A model generated the notes under the pieces. That model was not told where the DNA came from. It searched no databases and worked only from the letters and a program-made list of their open reading frames with translations. A stretch of DNA of 14,554 nt from the NCBI GenBank assembly GCA_003024985.2, contig PXIH01S0020092.1. One strand, written 5' to 3'. This DNA comes from Euperipatoides rowelli. Its lineage: Eukaryota > Onychophora > Udeonychophora > Euonychophora > Peripatopsidae. Positions 1 to 9,967 of the stretch are shown here, piece by piece. Each line of letters opens with the position of its first letter. Position 1 is the first letter of the stretch. The translations under genes were made by a program, and so were the position numbers.

Positions 1-222
1 TTAGGTTGAAATTAATTCCTTGAGTGAAAAAACATCCAATTTCACTTTAAGATTGACAAAATACATAAATAACAAATGAACACAAAACACAGTGCCTATA
101 TTAGACGCCATCTTGGAAAAAAATTACAGAATCATTAAAGAAAAAATGGCACCTATAATTTTTCAAATCTACATACTAAATACTAAATATTAAAACAATA
201 AAATCAAACTTAGCAAAAAAAT
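1..222. other. AT-rich flank, no gene recognised
   Basis: No reading frame here resembles a known protein. It lies directly beyond the last recognisable codons of the Mutator-like transposase relic on the minus strand, where the missing C-terminal part of that protein would be expected. I could not follow homology into it, so it may be eroded element sequence or host DNA. Confidence 0.4.
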
Positions 223-1660
223 CTAGCGGAACGACATATGACACCATACTATAATGTGTGGAGTATGTTTTGGAGGAGTTTTATCTTGGTTTGCTTCAGC
301 CACTTTCCATTTACACCAATAATTATTCCCTGAAGGGCAAAATTTATGAGCCATCACTTCATCATTGGATGTAGAATGAAAATATGAAGGTCATTTGGCT
401 TTATACATATCAATCAAATTTCCACGATTATTGGTAATAATAAAGTTGGAGCCGTTTTATAATAATATCATTCAGACTGTGACCATGTGTCATTTTAAGC
501 TTGCGTTAGGCTGTGCCAAGTCTCTTGGCAACATGATTGGTGCAGTCCTCTTTCATTATGTCAGCTCTTTCCCCCATACACTTTAGCATAAGAGACAGCC
601 TGAAATGCCTTGCTATCCCCATCAGAAAGAAACATAGTATATAATAATGAATGATCTAAATTTTCAGAACGTTGCCAAATTTTCATGGCTGCCTCTTTTT
701 CCATGGCATTAGAGGTGCAATCAATATGTTTTGGCTGTTTGGAGCATGTTTTTCTTTCCACAATGTATCCTTTAATTCATTTGGGATTTTTAAGCAAATT
801 CTGCAATAATTGCTAAGGACTTCATGGTCAATGCAGAAACCAGTCTCTAGTTCAATTAAGATTCCAACCCCATTATGGCTCTTGTGACCCCTCTTCTGCC
901 AAGTGCCATCAAACATACAAGCTATTTGAGAGTTATTATTTTTTCAATTGCTTTTTGTCTAGCTTCAGACATGTTTTTTTCTAAAGCAAGCTTTGTGGCA
1001 TCATGCAATATTTTGACAATAACACAAACGACTTGTGATGAAGTAGTTTTGGAAGGCCTATTATTGCACAAAATCTCCTTAACTGATTATGGCCTATTCC
1101 AACTGCCCTCAATGCCAAAACAACTTTAACATTGGTAGCAAAAGCCAACTTTGAACTACCCCTCCCTTCCCACCCACAAAAAAAAAAACTTTGATTATCA
1201 TTATTTGATTCAATTTTTCTGAAGTGTAGACCTGGCTTTGATCTAAATTAAATTTGGGGCCTTTTTTGTTTTTACAGGTTAAGGCAAGCACAGAAACAAG
1301 ACCTTTTCTATATGATTTCTCGGCTACATGCAACTGAGAAGTTCCACAGTGTAAACATGCAGCAACACTTAATAAAGAAAAAAATCGTTTATAGCTGGAT
1401 AATCAAACAATTATTTTAACATTTTTATAATCATCTAAATTAGATGTAAATGCATTTATCTTTTGATGGCTTGCAGAAATAAAATCATCTACAGCATTTG
1501 CTTCGTCCATCTCCAAACTTTAATCATTGCCAGCTACAATCTGTTCGCATTTGCATTTACACAATTTTTCTTCTTTTTTATTACATATCTTCTTTTTTTT
1601 TTCCTCGAAAAGAATTTTTAGTACACCACTTTAATGTTGTTGTTTTTTATTGTTCTCCAT
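223..1660 (-). pseudogene. Mutator-like (MULE) transposase relic, frameshifted and C-terminally truncated
   Basis: This is a remnant of a DDE transposase of the animal Mutator-like type, which in active form cuts and pastes its own element in the nucleus. Minus-strand translation gives the family's landmarks in order. At about 1270-1365 there is a Cys-x2-Cys start and 'GLVSVLALTCKN'. At about 1030-1110 there is 'AVGIGHNQLRRFCAI'. At 880-916 there is 'FDGTWQKRGHKSHNGVG' with the first catalytic Asp. At about 605-630 there is 'LSDGDSKAF' with the second Asp region. At about 515-560 there is 'KEDCTNHVAKRLGTA'. At about 270-330 there is 'HKFCPSGNNYWCKW'. These lie in different frames, with shifts near 1140, 960, 740 and 565 and several in-frame stops. 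The distal part carrying the third acidic residue was not found. An ATG at 1660 is a possible start but the N-terminus is uncertain. It is a dead copy. Terminal repeats were not identified. Confidence 0.8.
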
Positions 1661-1972
1661 TTTGATAAGAAAGGAGAAGCCACACCAGCGCCCAGCCAGC
1701 AATTTGCTTTGAAGTATAATATGAGCCAATCAGATGGCTTCAAAATGGCGTCAAATTTAAAATCCTGACTTCCGAACTTCATTAAATAAGCTAGCTTGTT
1801 ATTGGTTTAGAGTCAAGAGCCAATCAAATGACATAAACAAATGGTGACATTGAAATTCATTCCAAAACTGCCTTTAGAAAACCAGCTATTATTGGCTTAT
1901 AGAAACGAATAGAAAAAACATGAATGACATCATTTTGAAGCCAAAGAACAAAGCTTTCCGCCAATATAAAAC
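1661..1972. promoter_or_regulatory. Cluster of CCAAT/ATTGG boxes, possible promoter region
   Basis: Five CCAAT pentamers occur in about 240 bases: CCAAT at 1726, 1820 and 1961, and ATTGG at 1801 and 1891. By base composition I expect less than one in this length. Two sit in the extended form GAGCCAATCA, a typical NF-Y site context. The last is followed at once by ATAAAACATGG, a TATA-like run and a start codon in good context. The cluster lies between the start of the Mutator relic (minus) and a possible plus-strand exon, so it could be the transposon's own promoter or a host promoter. Function is inferred from motif density only. Confidence 0.3.
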
Positions 1973-2040
1973 ATGGCTGACATTGTTGCTTATTATGATA
2001 TTTACAGGCAAATAAAAATGACCATTTTTTCGAGATTTTT
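1973..2040 (+). other. Speculative first coding exon (ATG to GTAAGT donor)
   Basis: An ATG at 1973 has A at -3 and G at +4. It opens a short frame beginning MADIVAYYDIYRQ and reaches a consensus donor, GTAAGT, at 2041, 68 bases later. It follows the CCAAT cluster directly. No downstream exon could be linked, and the peptide resembles nothing I know. The only support is the coincidence of promoter-like motifs, start context and donor; chance or the 3' end of the neighbouring LINE are equally possible. Confidence 0.12.
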
Positions 2041-2223
2041 GTAAGTAATAATTATTTTTTTACAATATTAGACTTAAAAAAACTTCAGTTTTTAGTAACT
2101 TTATCCATTCACAGTACTTATACAAAGTTTATAATCAAATTTATTAAGATTTTTGAAATCGTTTTTAAGCAAAATCCCAAACTTGAAACGAGCATCATGT
2201 TAATCTAACAGTAGATAGGCTAT

Positions 2224-3551
2224 TTATAAAATAATTTTAAAAATCTTTTGAGTTTTTGAATTTCTAATATGAAGAGGAATGCCATTTCATAACTTTGGCG
2301 CTAAATACTTAAAAAAGTGGCTGAATTTGGTTGTTTACCTTTAAGACACCACAAGATTACCCTTAGTATATGATCTTGTTTCCATTTTTCCTCTATTCTT
2401 GATTGGTTCCGTAAGTTCTATGAGCATATTTGAGGCCAGGCCATTAGCACATTTCCATAACAAAGTCCCATAATGTAGGAATTTTTTTTTTCCAATGGCA
2501 GCCAACTTAATTTTTATTTTGCACTTGTGGCACCCAACTCCCCTCTTCCAAATACAATGATCCTTGCTGATGTGTTTGCCAAACAACATCACAGAAATTC
2601 ATTTTGGATGCTATTAAAGCATTATACTGTATATCATTACCAGTTCATTTTGATTTAAACAATCTCTTAATTTATAAAGTAAACCAATCTTACTTCTTAC
2701 ATTTGCACAGATATTATTAATCTGACAATCCCATTTCAAGAAACAATCTATTTCAATACCCAGTAATCTGATTTTAGGAGAAAACAAATTCTCTATTTCT
2801 CCAAATCTATATCTATATTCAGATTCTTTGGGTTTTTTTAAAGTTATGATTGGAGCTAATGACTGTACACAATGTTTTTACTTTGTTTATTGAGAGGTTC
2901 TTGCTAGCTAACCATTGAGAAATTTCACTAATATCATTTTCAACCTTGGTTCTTAGATCTTTTATATTTTTGTACTTAACTGTTAGCACAATATCATCTG
3001 CATATAAATGTACAGATCCCATCTTTATTATTCCTGGTAGGTTGTTGATGTAAATTAGGAACAGTAATGAACCTAATGCAGAACCTTGAGCGATACCCAA
3101 AAGCTGGAAATTTTTTATTGTTTTAACTGCTTGAACTCTCCCACTGAAATAACTCATAAACCATTCGATAGGCCCCCCTGAAATTCCCAATGAATTTAAT
3201 TTAGCCAACAAACATTCATGATATATACCACCAAATGCCTTCCTCAAATCTAAAGCAATCACCACCGTAAGAAGACCCCTTTTCAATTGAACACAACCAA
3301 TCTTCTGTTTGTATTAGTAGGCTTGTATCCACTGATTGGTTTTTCCTGAACCCACTCTGTCTATGAGATAAAAATGAAATAATATCTAAAAAAGAAGCTA
3401 ATTGAATGTTTATTAATTTTTCTAGAATTTTGTCCATTAATGGAAGAACTGAGATTGCTCTATAACTTCCTGGGTTACCCCTTGCTCCTGATTTGAATAT
3501 TGGGGAAACAGTAGCCTTTTTCCAGGGAGACAGAAAATGACCCGAAAACAT
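2224..3551 (-). pseudogene. 5'-truncated non-LTR retrotransposon (CR1/L2/Jockey-type), RT and C-terminal domain
   Basis: This is the 3' part of a LINE ORF2, whose reverse transcriptase copies element RNA at the insertion site. The upstream frame (3216-3551) holds the finger region: 'SPWKKATVSPIFKSGARG', 'YRAISVLPLMDKILEKL' and 'QSGFRKNQSVDTS'. A frameshift near 3280 leads into 2819-3286, with motif A 'VVIALDLRKAF', motif B 'IAQGSALGSLLFLIYINNLP', motif C YADD at 2993-3004, and 'QWLASKNLSINKVKT'. Two residues are unusual: GG follows KAF where Asp is expected, and N replaces D in 'INNLP'. Past a stop near 2819 the C-terminal part continues as 'LLGIEIDCFLKWDCQI' and 'NFCDVVWQ', then 'APKL*NGIPLHIRNS', ending in TAA at 2224. 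The endonuclease and ORF1 are absent, so it is dead on arrival through 5' truncation. Clade assignment is uncertain. Confidence 0.85.
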
Positions 3552-4220
3552 TATGGTTGTTTATACATGTGCTTCATGTAATGAGTTGGTGGAGAAAGAG
3601 TTTTATTTCTCATTTTGATATGCTTCTTTTACTACTCATCTAATACCAATTTCATATTGTTGTATTAGTTTTCAAATTCATTTGTTTCACATCGATTACT
3701 TCAGCTGTTTTGATCTTGTTTCTTCTTGTGATTTCATGAGCATAACTATAAATTTTAGTATTTATTTGATGTCAGTGTCCAGTGATTAAATTGCAATACA
3801 AAATATATAGGCTAATAAATTGTAATTATGATAATTTTTTTTCCCACAATAATGCTGAGTTTTCAATTTATTTTTATATGCTATAATACTTTTATTCTAT
3901 TTAAGAAGGCACCCACTAAAAAATGATAAAACATTGCATTTGAAGATTTTATAAATTTAAGTCTCCTATAGTAAGATTTAACCTCATCAAAATTTCTAAT
4001 ATTATTTATATTGACAAACCATTATTTTAATCAAATTTAGGTATTCCTTTAATAAAAAACATCTTTAGTTTATTATTCTTTGAATGATAATTCTGAGAAT
4101 AATCATAGAATATGAATCCACTATGTCTAACCCCTATCCTTGTAAGAATTCTCAGCTTTATCAGCAAAGTGAGGATTGCAGAACTCTAACTGATAGTAAC
4201 AATATGATGATGATAATTCA
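3552..4220. other. AT-rich non-coding DNA, nothing recognised
   Basis: LINE homology stops at about 3555. Beyond it I see no plausible coding frame, no RNA gene and no clear repeat up to the inverted-repeat element at 4221. Short homopolymer runs only. Confidence 0.5.
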
Positions 4221-4463
4221 CACTCTCGGTGCATTAGTTTAGTAAGTAAAAAAAAGGTTTTAGTTAATTACACTCAGTGCTAAAGTAAACTCCTCTATCC
4301 AATGCATTACTGTTTTAAGTCTATTTCATTATATTGCCTGTATACTAGGGCTGACAAATAATGGATAAAATAAAAAATAACTAGTCAATGTATTATAGTA
4401 ATTACAAATATGCTTTCTCAAAAAGGTTTGATTTTGACTTACTACGCTAATGCACCGAGGGTG
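4221..4463. mobile_element. Unclassified inverted-repeat MITE, about 243 bp
   Basis: The arms at 4221-4247 (starting CACTCTCGGTGCATTAG) and 4437-4463 (ending CTAATGCACCGAGGGTG) are reverse complements at 24 of 27 positions. The interior is short, AT-rich and has no coding capacity, as in a miniature inverted-repeat transposable element moved by an unrelated transposase. I could not identify an unambiguous target-site duplication: the flanks are ...ATAATTCA and GAAAATTG.... The superfamily is therefore left open. Confidence 0.65.
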
Positions 4464-4486
4464 GAAAATTGTATAATGATAATAAC

Positions 4487-4681
4487 GTTATCAATTTTAC
4501 TCATTATTAATATACTGTATTGATTTGTGTGGGGATGAAATTAGAAATATGAGAAATTTAGTATTACCTGTGTTGATAAAATTAATTTGTGATAATGACT
4601 ATCATTTCTGTATAGTACAATTCTTTTATTATTATTATTATTGATTGTCATCCTATGAATAGTGATGCACCATATCGTTAT
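4487..4681 (+). repeat. Diverged direct repeat, copy A
   Basis: This segment aligns by eye with copy B at about 4940-5106. Shared blocks occur in the same order: GTTAT[C/T]AATTT, TATTGATTTGTGTG followed by GGAT, then TATCATTTCT, then AGTAC, TTATTATTATTG and CATCC. The offset is about 453 bases. Copy A also contains a TTA microsatellite. It is non-coding and begins just beyond the MITE ending at 4463. It is either an old local duplication or two copies of one dispersed repeat. Confidence 0.55.
4626..4643. repeat. TTA simple repeat
   Basis: A short uninterrupted run of ATT/TTA triplets inside copy A of the direct repeat. Copy B has a contracted version of the same run. Confidence 0.8.
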
Positions 4682-4915
4682 GATGATTTTTATGCCCCAT
4701 AGGGTGTTTAGAAACACCTGTTACCCACTGAATTCAAAACTATTACAACTTTCTTCATGATGACATGTTGAAGCCTGTTTTTTTTTTATATACCGTAATG
4801 GAGTAAAAGATTTTGATTATAAAATGTATATATTGTATGCTGTAGTTAAAGTTAATCTTTCTTGAATGTACCATACATTCACTAAATTAATTGTATCTAG
4901 TACTATTTTTATAAC

Positions 4916-4934
4916 CATGACTAAAATAGTCATG
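4916..4934. repeat. Perfect 8-bp hairpin
   Basis: CATGACTA and TAGTCATG flank a three-base AAA loop. It sits immediately before copy B of the direct repeat. There is no T-tract or other sign of a terminator, and this is probably incidental. Confidence 0.5.
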
Positions 4935-4939
4935 ATGAT

Positions 4940-5106
4940 GTTATTAATTTGTCATTATGAATATATTATATTGATTTGTGTGAGGATAAAATGAATACTA
5001 ATGATGTTACTGGTGATTAAATTTGTGTTAATGAGTATCATTTCTAACATTAGTACTCTTATTATTGATGAATCTCATCCCATGTATAATCATCTAACCA
5101 TGTTAT
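4940..5106 (+). repeat. Diverged direct repeat, copy B
   Basis: Partner of copy A at 4487-4681, in the same orientation with the same order of conserved blocks. It is shorter through a contracted TTA run and small deletions. No coding potential. Confidence 0.55.
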
Positions 5107-5683
5107 TTTAAGGATTATGTCATGATTTATTGTATATCCTCCAGTTGAGGTTGTAGAATATGAATATCAGTGGCTTTTACTTAACAAATACAAGCTGTTG
5201 TATCTTTCCTCATAAGAATGAACAAAATGAGACCAATTTNAAATTGTACGATATAGTTAAACTGAATATGCAAGTCAAATGTATTTTCACTAAATTGGAT
5301 AATTTTAAATTTGTAATTTTAAACATATTTATTTTTTTTAAATAACAGCTGGATCTAATCTTTCCATATACCCGTACTGTAATTAGACCATGCAGCTTTG
5401 CTAAAAGGTTATTATAAATAGACCAATTTATTGAACATGCATCGGACTGGGTGTTTTTTAAAAATTATCATTTTGACTTGTGCATGAACCAATATAATGA
5501 TCATGATTTTTTTCTATAATAAAATTACTATCCAATTCAATGTTCTTGCTTATAATAATGGTAACAAGATTTATCTACTTAAGTATTACCCACTCAGCAT
5601 GAACCTTTATGCTATTTACATTAGGTTGCTACTTGCTACAATGTTAGAACTGTCTAGAAAATATTTTTATGAATTTAAGGAGT
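5107..5683. other. AT-rich non-coding DNA with an undetermined base at 5240
   Basis: Two short open frames (5160-5345 and 5497-5706) have low-complexity translations dominated by Ile, Lys, Asn and Phe. Neither resembles a known protein, and the second runs into the piggyBac-type MITE. Nothing else is recognised. Confidence 0.5.
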
Positions 5684-5922
5684 TTAACCCTTTCCACTCC
5701 AATTGAAAATTGTCTTGTTTGCATTCTTTTAAATCCCCTGATTTTAATTTTTTGTTTTTTTTTAAAAATCATTTGGAAAGATTAAAAACAAATATATTTT
5801 AGTCCCTTTGAACATAAATGTTATTAATTTAAAGCATTTTTGAGGATAATAATGATTGTTGAATTGAGAATTGTAAAGTAAAAATGTCGGTTTAATACCG
5901 TACTTGGAGTGGAAAGGGTTAA
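5684..5922. mobile_element. piggyBac-type MITE with TTAA target duplication
   Basis: A 231-bp element (5688-5918) is bounded by perfect 15-bp terminal inverted repeats. It starts CCCTTTCCACTCCAA and ends with the exact reverse complement. It is flanked on both sides by TTAA (5684-5687 and 5919-5922). A TTAA duplication with CCC...GGG ends is diagnostic of the piggyBac superfamily. There is no coding capacity, so it would have been mobilised in trans. Perfect ends and an intact duplication suggest a fairly recent insertion compared with the other elements here. Confidence 0.85.
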
Positions 5923-7574
5923 CTTTATCTGTTTTGCCAATTTAAATATGCCTTTGTACCTAACAACAGAAAAAATTATGTAAAGAATACATTCCTATTT
6001 TTTTTTTTGGTTTACATTATTAGAGATAATAAGTTTTATAATTTGAAAAAAATTTTTGTGGGGAAAGGGGTGGGGAGGAGTGAAAAAGCTAGGAAAATTT
6101 TTATTAAATAATTTTACAAAGATGCACAAGACCTAGATGAGAAGTTTTTAAAAAAACTCTAAAAATGTGTTTATGACTGCTGACTATTTGTAACTCGGTA
6201 AAAAAAAAACTTTTTTCTTTTTTTCTAATAGAGTGTCACCAAATGAAACCTATAAAAAGGTTTTAAGATGAACTAAAAGTTCACTTTAAAAATATTTTGG
6301 GTAACATGTAATTAATTATGTAATCAAACATCTTTCCTATCTAATTTTTTTCAAAATGTTGGTCATTATAATTTCCATTTATTTATTAAAATCTCTTTTT
6401 GGAGAAAACTGAACAGAAAGCTCATTTTACTGTTTAAAGAATTTCTCAACAATAAATAAACTTATGTGTAGGAAATATGTTTTTGCATATGATTACATTA
6501 CTGAATTTAATAAATACAATTAACTTTTCTTAATTTACAAAATGATTTTCATTATATTATTTATGGTAGTCATACTCTTCTAGTAAGCTGATTGTCATGC
6601 TTAAGAGGTATGAAGAACATTTACTTTAGGACAGTATTCAGAATTGTTATGTGATGTCATGGAAACTTTCAGAACCATGATATGCTATACTAATTAATTA
6701 CATTTTTTAGAATACACCATTAATACGATTTTCTGGTTTTCTTGGTCATTCAAAGTGTTATCCTATTTATTTAAAATGGTTCTGAAAAAAAAAAAAATTA
6801 AAGGATGTGTCATTGGAAAAAATCGATCACTTTTGAATGCAATTTTTATCTTTTATTAAGAACCAAAGTAAAAATAAAACTATCAAATTGATTACATATC
6901 TTATGCATGGTATAGCAACTACTGTATGACTATCATAAAAAATGTTTCTATCCATTGGATGTTTTAAAAATTTCTTCTATCAGAAGATGGTATAACTTGT
7001 TATTGTTCAAGTCATGTAAAAATGAATGAAAACTGAATCCATTTTTTTAAAGAATCAGAAACAGCATCAGGATGCAGTAGTTCTAGAGCTTATTTTCTGT
7101 GGTTTATATTTCATAATTTTTATGTTTTTTTTTTTAAATTATTCTTTATATGTGCATATATATTTTTTCTATGATTTAAATATTGATTCTCTAAACTCTA
7201 AATGATAAAAAAAAATACAATTTCCACCATCATTGTAGTATAATAACTGTTGTAAACAATCTCTGAATACTTCACACACAGTGTATGATTAGTTGGTGAT
7301 ATCACAAGAGGATTATGACATGTGGATGGTATGGAATAAATAAGCTTTTATAAGTACCTATACTTTCTTATTTCTACTTCAATGAATTTATGACAATGTG
7401 TATAACAACCATGTACAAAAGGTTTAACAAAACAAACATGCAACCATACAAACTATAATTGGCAAAAGGATGGAATCTAGCAGAAATGAAAGAAGAAAGA
7501 ATGTGTTTTATTTTCAAAATATCCTGTCAGGAAAACTAAGTGATATCAATTATTAGCAGGAGTCCTAATATATT
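5923..7574. other. Long AT-rich non-coding stretch, nothing recognised
   Basis: About 1.65 kb rich in A and T runs. A G-rich patch at about 6058-6080 stands out only by composition. I found no coding frame with family resemblance, no RNA gene and no terminal repeats. It could include the eroded 5' part or LTR of the gypsy element downstream, but I could not match an LTR pair by eye. Confidence 0.45.
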
Positions 7575-8195
7575 TTAAAACATAGGATTTGAACCTTTAC
7601 TAGTATTTGACTGTTCAAGTAAGATATATTCAATTTGAGAAAAGCTGGAAACATTACCTAACGAGGTTTGATACTGATTTGAAAATGCTATGTGTAATGG
7701 ATAATGAAAGAAAAATGTGCCCTGTTTCCACATTATGTCGGTGATTAAACAAATGACCATTTGAAACATGGATAACACTGGAATCATCTTTATGTTCTGG
7801 AAGAAGCTGAACTTGCTTTTAATGGTTTTAATTCCTCTCATTATCTCTGAATTTAAAACAAGTGGACTTAGAATGGAATTTTTCATATAAGGCTCAGTTT
7901 TATGCAGTTTCCAAAATATATAAATAGAAATAAAATCATCATCAATTATAGGAACTTTTGATAGCAAATTAAAGTGGTATGCTTTGAAAAATATGCATGT
8001 TACATTAACATAACTAATAAACTTTGGCAAAACAAATGAAACTTTAGAGAAATGATAAAGCATCAAAAGTATAAATGGATTATATGGAAGTCGAATGAGA
8101 ACTGAATATGATTTTAAAAATGTCATATGCCTTGAAGTATGAGGGGAAACAGAATACCAGCAGCCATGGAAACAAAAATCGAGTTGAAGAAACAA
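7575..8195 (-). other. Unexplained 206-codon open frame, probably not a gene
   Basis: The minus strand is open from an ATG at 8195 to a stop near 7575. The product is rich in Phe, Ile, Leu, Ser and Tyr because this strand is T-rich. No motif is recognisable and the hydrophobic runs look compositional. A run this long is rare by chance even allowing for skew. The plus strand at about 7635-7755 reads 'SWKHYLTRFDTDLKM' and continues, faintly like a retroelement gag, so this may be the antisense shadow of the gag region of the gypsy relic that follows. I do not propose a function. Confidence 0.25.
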
Positions 8196-8689
8196 TAAAT
8201 GTAAAAATTATAAAGTTTGACATACACAAAACCCATCCCTAGAGAGACTGCAATGTGAAGTAACAGAGTGCAAAATATAATCATCTGTAATATGCATTTC
8301 TGGGAGAAATTCCATGACCCACCCTGAACAGTCTAGGAAATGGAAACATAATATTTAAGAAGCTGGAAGTGAGACTATATGATTACCAGATTAAACCCAC
8401 TGGTCAATACAATTTTGCCATTTCAAATGGAAGATAGTATAATCTAAATATACCAAGAGAGGGCTATATAAATTTAAAAATTGTAATGCAATAATACCTC
8501 TACTTATTCATTCAGCAGCATCAGTAAACATTTTAAGTAAAATTAATTTTTAAAAACATACCAAGTCCTAGGCTACAGAGTACCATATATGCAAACTTAG
8601 GGTACCATAAGGACAAAATATACCATTGGCCATGCCAAGACGATTTTATGTAAAGTCAAAGGAATGGATAAACAAACAGTGGATAGGCA
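8196..8689. other. A-rich stretch upstream of gypsy pol relic
   Basis: No clear protein similarity in any frame. By position, gag or the start of protease of the decayed Ty3/gypsy copy should lie here. No CCHC zinc knuckle could be found. Confidence 0.4.
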
Positions 8690-9967
8690 AACATTTGAAA
8701 ATTTTCAAGTTAGCACATTAGGAGAACCATTATTAATAAGGAAAAAATCCTCAGATTTAAATATAGTTTGCAAATATACTCAGAACAGTAAACATCACAA
8801 ATAATGAGACATACATTAGTGAGCAGTTTTCAAGCATCACAAGTGCTGCAATAGGAAGATGTAAATAAGTGAAAGCTAAATATAGATAATAATCTACAGC
8901 AAAAAAAAAATCATAGAAGAATTCCTTTTCACTGAAGAAAACTGGTTGAAAATGAACTAGCTAATAAAAAAGCAGATATTGAAAAATTACTGAGAATACA
9001 CCACCCTAACATTTCCTGATAGTGGTAGTTCCGAGTAATAGAAATTATAAACAAAAATATGGGAACCAAATCAGAGAGAGATATCTTATCCCAATCATAT
9101 ATGATCTCATTGGAGCGAAGAACTTTTCAAAATTGGACTTTAAACCGGATTATCATCAATTGAAATAGGATATTTAACAACATTCATAACAATTTGGAAT
9201 TTATCGATATAAAAGTTAATATTTTGAGATTTCAGAATGTAATAAAAAAGCAAAAACAACATATTTCAGAAGCTGTCAACATGATTGATGATATTTTAAT
9301 GCATCGAGACACTCATAAAACACTTTAATTGATGATGTTACTCCTAAAGACATTAACTGATAGGTGGATAACATTTAATTAAGAAAAGTATCAATTTAAC
9401 AAAGAGAGGTTTAAATATTTCTCACAAACATTTTCAAAATCAGAGCAAGTTTGAAAACATAGCTGAAAGAAGTTTGCCAGAATGATTACTTTTTTGGGGG
9501 CAGTTCCATACCATCATCAGCTGTAATGAGTGAGCATCTGATAAAAATTAAGAAAAGAAGAACATTCCATGGGAATGGAACAAGATCATACATTTGAGAA
9601 AATCCTGAAACAATTAGAGAGACCAAGAGAGAGAGAGATTGTATTGAGAAAAATGCTGTAGCAGAAATTTCATTAGATGTAAGTCCATGTTTAATTGCAG
9701 CTATTTTGGTTCAACATCGTTATGAAAAGATGAAAGTTTTATCATGTGCTAAACACATTCTGACAGATTATGAAACATGGTATGCTTAGACCAAATAACG
9801 AGCACCAAAATAACATGAACATGAACAAACTTTGTTGAAGATAACAAGCAACTGGTGATGAATTTTTATATTTAACAATCTGATGACTAAATTGTCTACA
9901 AAAATAAAGAGATAGAAATTGAGATAAGCATCATATGATTTTAAGTGATATACAAGGCATGTAAAAA
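8690..9967 (+). pseudogene. Ty3/gypsy pol relic, first part: protease trace, reverse transcriptase, RNase H
   Basis: In a live element this polyprotein region would cleave itself and copy the RNA genome inside virus-like particles. The landmarks are as follows. A weak protease end (about 8692-8760) reads 'FQVSTLGEPLL'. The RT connector and start at about 8905-8990 read 'RRIPFH' then 'KLVENELANKKADIEK'. RT continues at about 9100-9165 with 'DLIGAKNFSKLDFKPDYHQL', where the Asp of LDF is the first catalytic residue. 'NMIDDILMHRDTHKTL' at about 9278-9325 holds the DD pair. RNase H at about 9665-9785 has 'DVSPCLIAAILVQH' and 'LTDYETWYA'. The linker at about 9907-9967 has 'ASYDFK*YTRHVK', with stops where Trp and Leu codons would be expected. 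Many stops and frameshifts show a long-dead copy. Confidence 0.8.

Noticed and set aside
395-586. 63-codon plus-strand open frame
   Set aside because: Lies opposite the Mutator-like transposase relic, whose minus-strand motifs explain the region; the plus translation resembles nothing.
875-1129. 84-codon plus-strand open frame
   Set aside because: Antisense to the conserved N-terminal and DGTW region of the Mutator relic.
90-1760. Possible terminal inverted repeat of the Mutator element (GACGCCATCTT near 105 and AAAATGGCGTC near 1741)
   Set aside because: Only about 11 bases with one mismatch and no extension on either side; too weak to call an element end.
4703-4718. GGTGTTT-AG-AAACACC hairpin
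   Set aside because: Perfect seven-base stem, but no CTRR end, no T-tract and no flanking repeat; expected by chance at this length.
5160-5706. Two open frames of 61 and 69 codons
   Set aside because: Low-complexity translations, one containing an undetermined base and the other reading into the piggyBac-type MITE.
7585-7595. GGTTCAAATCC on minus, a tRNA/SINE-like B box
   Set aside because: No A box at the right distance upstream on the minus strand and no cloverleaf; isolated match.
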